Assembly (NCBI GenBank): GCA_009777335.1
Contig: WRMC01000006.1
Location: forward strand, 1 to 64,000
Direction of reading: 5' to 3'
Length of the DNA: 64,000 bases
DNA from: Treponema sp.
GTDB taxonomy: Bacteria; Spirochaetota; Spirochaetia; Treponematales; Breznakiellaceae
The translations under genes were made by a program, and so were the position numbers. Positions 61,744-64,000 of the stretch are shown one piece after another (the stretch's first letter is position 1; each line of letters begins with the position of its first letter). Below the pieces are notes generated by a model. The model was given only the letters and a program-made list of their open reading frames with translations, did no database searches and was not told the origin of the DNA.

Positions 61744-62848
61744 ATATAACTTCGAGATCGTCCCGGCTCCCCAGGGGCTCGAAGGGCCTATGGGGTTCCC
61801 CCTGGTACCAGTAGGCCACCGAGGAGATATCATCCTGGAGGGCCATGAACCTCCGCTCACTCCTCCATCCTATGGCCTGCATGAGGGCCCTAAAATCTTT
61901 AGTAAAGCGGATGGGGTCGGTGATGTGGAAGCGGTACATGCTATGACGGTTCCCCACGCTGTTGGGGGGCCGCTTCTCCCCATACTCTCCCCCGTACATA
62001 AGATCCTGGTAACCCATGAAGGGGGCCGAATAATTTTCCTTAAAGCACCAGGCTCCGCCAAAGTAATCTTCGGTCCCCGTGTGGCAGTAGGAGGGGAACT
62101 CCCCGTCCCCGTCTATGAAGGCCTTGAATTCCCCTTCCCCCCACCAGCGGCTGGAGTTCTGCTGCCAGCCCATCTGGGTCCCCACATAATGTCCCTCCCC
62201 CTCGATGCCGTCTATGATGAGGTAATTCTCCTTGTAGGGGAGGGGATTGGAGCGGCGGAACTTGGCATGGAAGTAAGCTTCCCTTGGGTCCACCTCCCCC
62301 TCTTCCATGGAGATGGCATAGAAGAACTCGACCCTCTCGGGGCTCCGGTTTTCTATGGTCACCTTTGCATGGCCCCTAAAGGGCATAGGGAGGAAGCAGT
62401 TCATTCCCCCCGTGGGGTTGGCATTCATGGGGAGGGAGAGGATCTTCAGGGGCCGGGCAAAGCCGCAGCAGAAAAAATCCCCCAGGGGGCTCTCGACACT
62501 GGGCTCCTCTTCCCCGTCCCAGTAGATTCGGAGGATCAGATCCCGGAAATGGAGATAATTGCAGGTGCACCACATATGGGTAAAGCGCCCCGGCCCGCTG
62601 ATGTCCACAATCCGGGTTTCCTCCCCGGGGGCAAGAAAGATGGCGGGCCGGATCTTCCAGGGGGCCCCCAGGTCCCGGGCAAACTCACTGGGCCCGGTCC
62701 ACAGCTGCCCCATCCGGACCACCTCTTCCTGGGGCTCCGATGACTGCCGCGCCATGCCCCCCTTACCCTTCTCCCCGTAGACGTTCTCCCCGGTGAAGAG
62801 TCTTGTTCTGCCCTTACGTAGGGTGCCTAGGGATGATATATCAAACAT
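61742..62848 (-). CDS. DUF2961 (GH172-like) protein
   Basis: The 368-residue protein belongs to the DUF2961 family, recently classed as glycoside hydrolase family 172 with difructose/arabinofuranose-related activities. The family features here are GPGRFTHMWCTCNY, LRIYWDGEEEPSVESPLGDFF, CFLPMPFRGHAKVTIENRS, and GTEDYFGGAWCFKE. There is no signal peptide, so it is probably cytoplasmic. An AGGAG site precedes the ATG at 62848. It may digest an imported oligosaccharide; the substrate is unknown. Confidence 0.87.
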   Translation of the reverse strand: MFDISSLGTLRKGRTRLFTGENVYGEKGKGGMARQSSEPQEEVVRMGQLWTGPSEFARDLGAPWKIRPAIFLAPGEETRIVDISGPGRFTHMWCTCNYLHFRDLILRIYWDGEEEPSVESPLGDFFCCGFARPLKILSLPMNANPTGGMNCFLPMPFRGHAKVTIENRSPERVEFFYAISMEEGEVDPREAYFHAKFRRSNPLPYKENYLIIDGIEGEGHYVGTQMGWQQNSSRWWGEGEFKAFIDGDGEFPSYCHTGTEDYFGGAWCFKENYSAPFMGYQDLMYGGEYGEKRPPNSVGNRHSMYRFHITDPIRFTKDFRALMQAIGWRSERRFMALQDDISSVAYWYQGEPHRPFEPLGSRDDLEVI

Positions 62849-62935
62849 GGCATACTCCTGTATAGTTGTGGTTTGTTTTGATTATATACGAATAGTATAC
62901 CTACCCTAAACACAGAGACGGAAGGGAGGCAGCGG

Positions 62936-63478
62936 ATGGAGTCCAATAGGTTGATCTATGAGAGGCTGGAACGAAGGTATAGGCGGCTCTGCCGGGTCCA
63001 GAAGGAACTGGAAGACCTGGACCTCAGCCAGGCCCGGGAGGACAAGAAAACCCTGGAAGCCTATGTGCATTCCCGGATAGATTTTTCCCGGTACCGGAGG
63101 ATTCCCCTTGAAGACTTTGAGGACTTCTACCTTCCGGGCCTCCAGGACTTTGAGGACCCCTACCTGGTTTCCGCCTTTGCCCTGGATCGCCGGGAGCTCT
63201 CTTCCCTTATAACGAAGAGTTACACCCGTACCGAACCCTGGTACCTTCTTACTATAGAAAGCAACCTGGTCCTCTCGGTCATGAGAACCCTGGACTGCTC
63301 CCTGGACTGGGAACCGCTCGTAGACAAAACCGAAAAAGAAACCCTGGGCCCCTATCTCCATGACTTAGACTTCACCCATAGTGATGGTGCCATTACTACC
63401 CTTAATCTCTCAGACCATGGAGAACTCGTAGCCCACTTCAGGCCTAAAGGTAAGAGCTGGACTGTAGTGGTAGGATAA
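62936..63478 (+). CDS. Hypothetical protein, 180 residues
   Basis: I do not recognise this protein. It is soluble and acidic/basic mixed: a coiled-coil-like start (LERRYRRLCRVQKELEDLDL), a middle rich in Phe-Asp (DFEDFYLPGLQDFEDPYLV), and a C-terminal beta-type stretch ending KSWTVVVG. GGGAGG precedes the ATG at 62936. It is divergent from the DUF2961 gene and its end is followed within 14 bases by the inverted-repeat element. Confidence 0.6.
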   Translation: MESNRLIYERLERRYRRLCRVQKELEDLDLSQAREDKKTLEAYVHSRIDFSRYRRIPLEDFEDFYLPGLQDFEDPYLVSAFALDRRELSSLITKSYTRTEPWYLLTIESNLVLSVMRTLDCSLDWEPLVDKTEKETLGPYLHDLDFTHSDGAITTLNLSDHGELVAHFRPKGKSWTVVVG

Positions 63479-63491
63479 AATTATCCTAGGT

Positions 63492-63765
63492 TTGATCTCG
63501 CCACTAATTGTATAAAACCACATGAGGGGTGGGTGCCGCTCAGGTCTAGGAATTGAGGTGAACCCGCCTACGGAGCCCCCGGCACCCAGTTTCTTGTATT
63601 CTATCATTGCGTTCAGCTTTCCTCGCACATACTGGATGCCGGAGCTTCTCTCATTATCCCATTCTGCTTTTCCCGAGGTCTCCTCCGGCGGAGAACCCCC
63701 AGATATTCCTAGCCCCAAGCAGCCCCCACCCCTCACGTGTTTGATCACCTAGGTGGCGAGATCAA
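63492..63765. repeat. 274-bp inverted-repeat (long hairpin) element
   Basis: Perfect 13-bp outer arms TTGATCTCGCCAC (63492-63504) and GTGGCGAGATCAA (63753-63765) flank the element. Inside, TGAGGGGTGGG (63523-63533) pairs with CCCACCCCTCA (63725-63735), and further pairing such as TAGGAAT/ATTCCTA continues inward, so the whole stretch folds as one long hairpin with a loop near 63620. Several mismatches are G-U pairs only if the minus strand is read as RNA. No transposase is visible. It may be a MITE-like element or a structured RNA. Confidence 0.6.
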
Positions 63766-64000
63766 GTCCAACACCAAGGGTGTCAGTCACTTTTCTGCTA
63801 TAGCTTACTTGATATTTAAATTGGTACACAAATACCAATTCTTGTTATCAATTTTAGGGTATTTGTACTAATTTCAAAAACCCCGGTGACTCACATCTTT
63901 GTCAGCAATTTTCATCATTCTTCCTCCCCGATAACACTTGTAGGGTTGATTCTTATAAGGCTCTTCTAAGTCAAACCACGCATAGTTATCTCAGCTGGAG
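63766..64000. other. AT-rich intergenic region with small palindromes
   Basis: The base composition drops sharply from the surrounding GC-rich genes. It holds AATTGGTA-CACAAA-TACCAATT (about 63816-63837), a partial inverted copy AAATTAGTACAAATACC further right, ACACC/GGTGT near 63771-63783, and a TGCTATAG element near 63796. On the minus strand GGGGAGGAAGA is followed by ATGATG and only 14 codons. I see no full gene; a mobile-element or gene remnant is possible. Confidence 0.4.

Noticed and set aside
61790..62743. 317-codon plus-strand frame opposite the DUF2961 gene
   Set aside because: It is a shadow of a family-matching gene with a good ribosome site.
63410..63748. 112-codon minus-strand frame in the inverted-repeat element
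   Set aside because: It runs through the hairpin and into the end of a real plus-strand gene, has no ribosome site and matches no family.
1..64000. CRISPR arrays, rRNA genes, prophage or plasmid origins
   Set aside because: No regularly spaced repeats, rRNA sequence, integrase, phage structural genes or replication initiators were seen in the window.

Overview
The window is a GC-rich, densely packed bacterial chromosome segment that reads as a spirochaete, most likely a free-living or gut Treponema. The evidence is a FlaA periplasmic-flagellum sheath gene next to a GerMN protein and an amidase, a spiro-SPASM protein, an alanyl-tRNA synthetase without the C-terminal domain, a groES that is not followed by groEL, and two different phosphofructokinases. 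From memory, 0.1-4.5 kb and 49-56 kb keep the gene neighbourhoods of Treponema pallidum (flaA region; groES/nusB/PPIase/alaS region); this was not checked by search.

Layout: 0.1-4.5 kb (minus) flaA, GerMN protein, cell-wall amidase, ATP-grasp enzyme. 4.6-12.0 kb (plus) an eight-gene Mrp/Mbh-type cation/proton antiporter operon. 12.1-15.7 kb (plus) chemoreceptor, diguanylate cyclase, bacteriohemerythrin. 15.6-20.7 kb (minus) a sugar/protein-modification cluster (PseG-like/methyltransferase fusion, SpsF-type nucleotidyltransferase, glycosyltransferase, spiro-SPASM radical SAM protein). 20.8-25.1 kb (plus) hypothetical protein, xseA, xseB, mutL. 25.1-28.7 kb (minus) HtrA protease, methionine aminopeptidase, J-domain protein, flavodoxin-like protein. 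28.8-34.3 kb AMMECR1 protein, queD, ParB-domain protein, PBP1A, a candidate small RNA, LysM/M23 peptidase, a small ferredoxin. 34.4-36.1 kb membrane protein, Fe-S aldo/keto reductase, tRNA-Pro. 36.3-43.8 kb (plus) a two-component system followed by a mixed transport locus. 43.8-50.2 kb hydrolase, zinc-dependent phospholipase C-like protein, gpmI, argA, a sigma factor. 50.5-58.2 kb groES, TPR-like protein, nusB, PPIase, alaS, a glycosidase-like lipoprotein. 58.3-63.5 kb two phosphofructokinases, aldo/keto reductase, a DUF2961 (GH172-like) protein, a hypothetical protein. 63.5-64.0 kb is non-coding, with a 274-bp inverted-repeat element and AT-rich DNA.

The most unusual locus is 36.2-43.8 kb. 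An OmpR-type regulator and its kinase precede an operon that joins a sugar-type binding lipoprotein and two MalF/MalG-like permeases to an HlyD-like adaptor and a MacB-periplasmic-core-like membrane protein, with no ATPase gene. Both the regulator promoter and the transport promoter carry direct repeats of a CTTCA-centred motif exactly 11 bp apart, and in both the last repeat starts 17 bp before the -10 hexamer. This points to autoregulation plus direct control of the transport operon.

Other points of note are a promoter- and terminator-bounded ~125-nt candidate RNA upstream of PBP1A, several genes whose -10 hexamer lies only 5-6 nt before the ATG (candidate leaderless mRNAs), a dyad overlapping the flaA promoter, and the long hairpin element at the right edge. 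All functional calls come from reading motifs; no database search was run.
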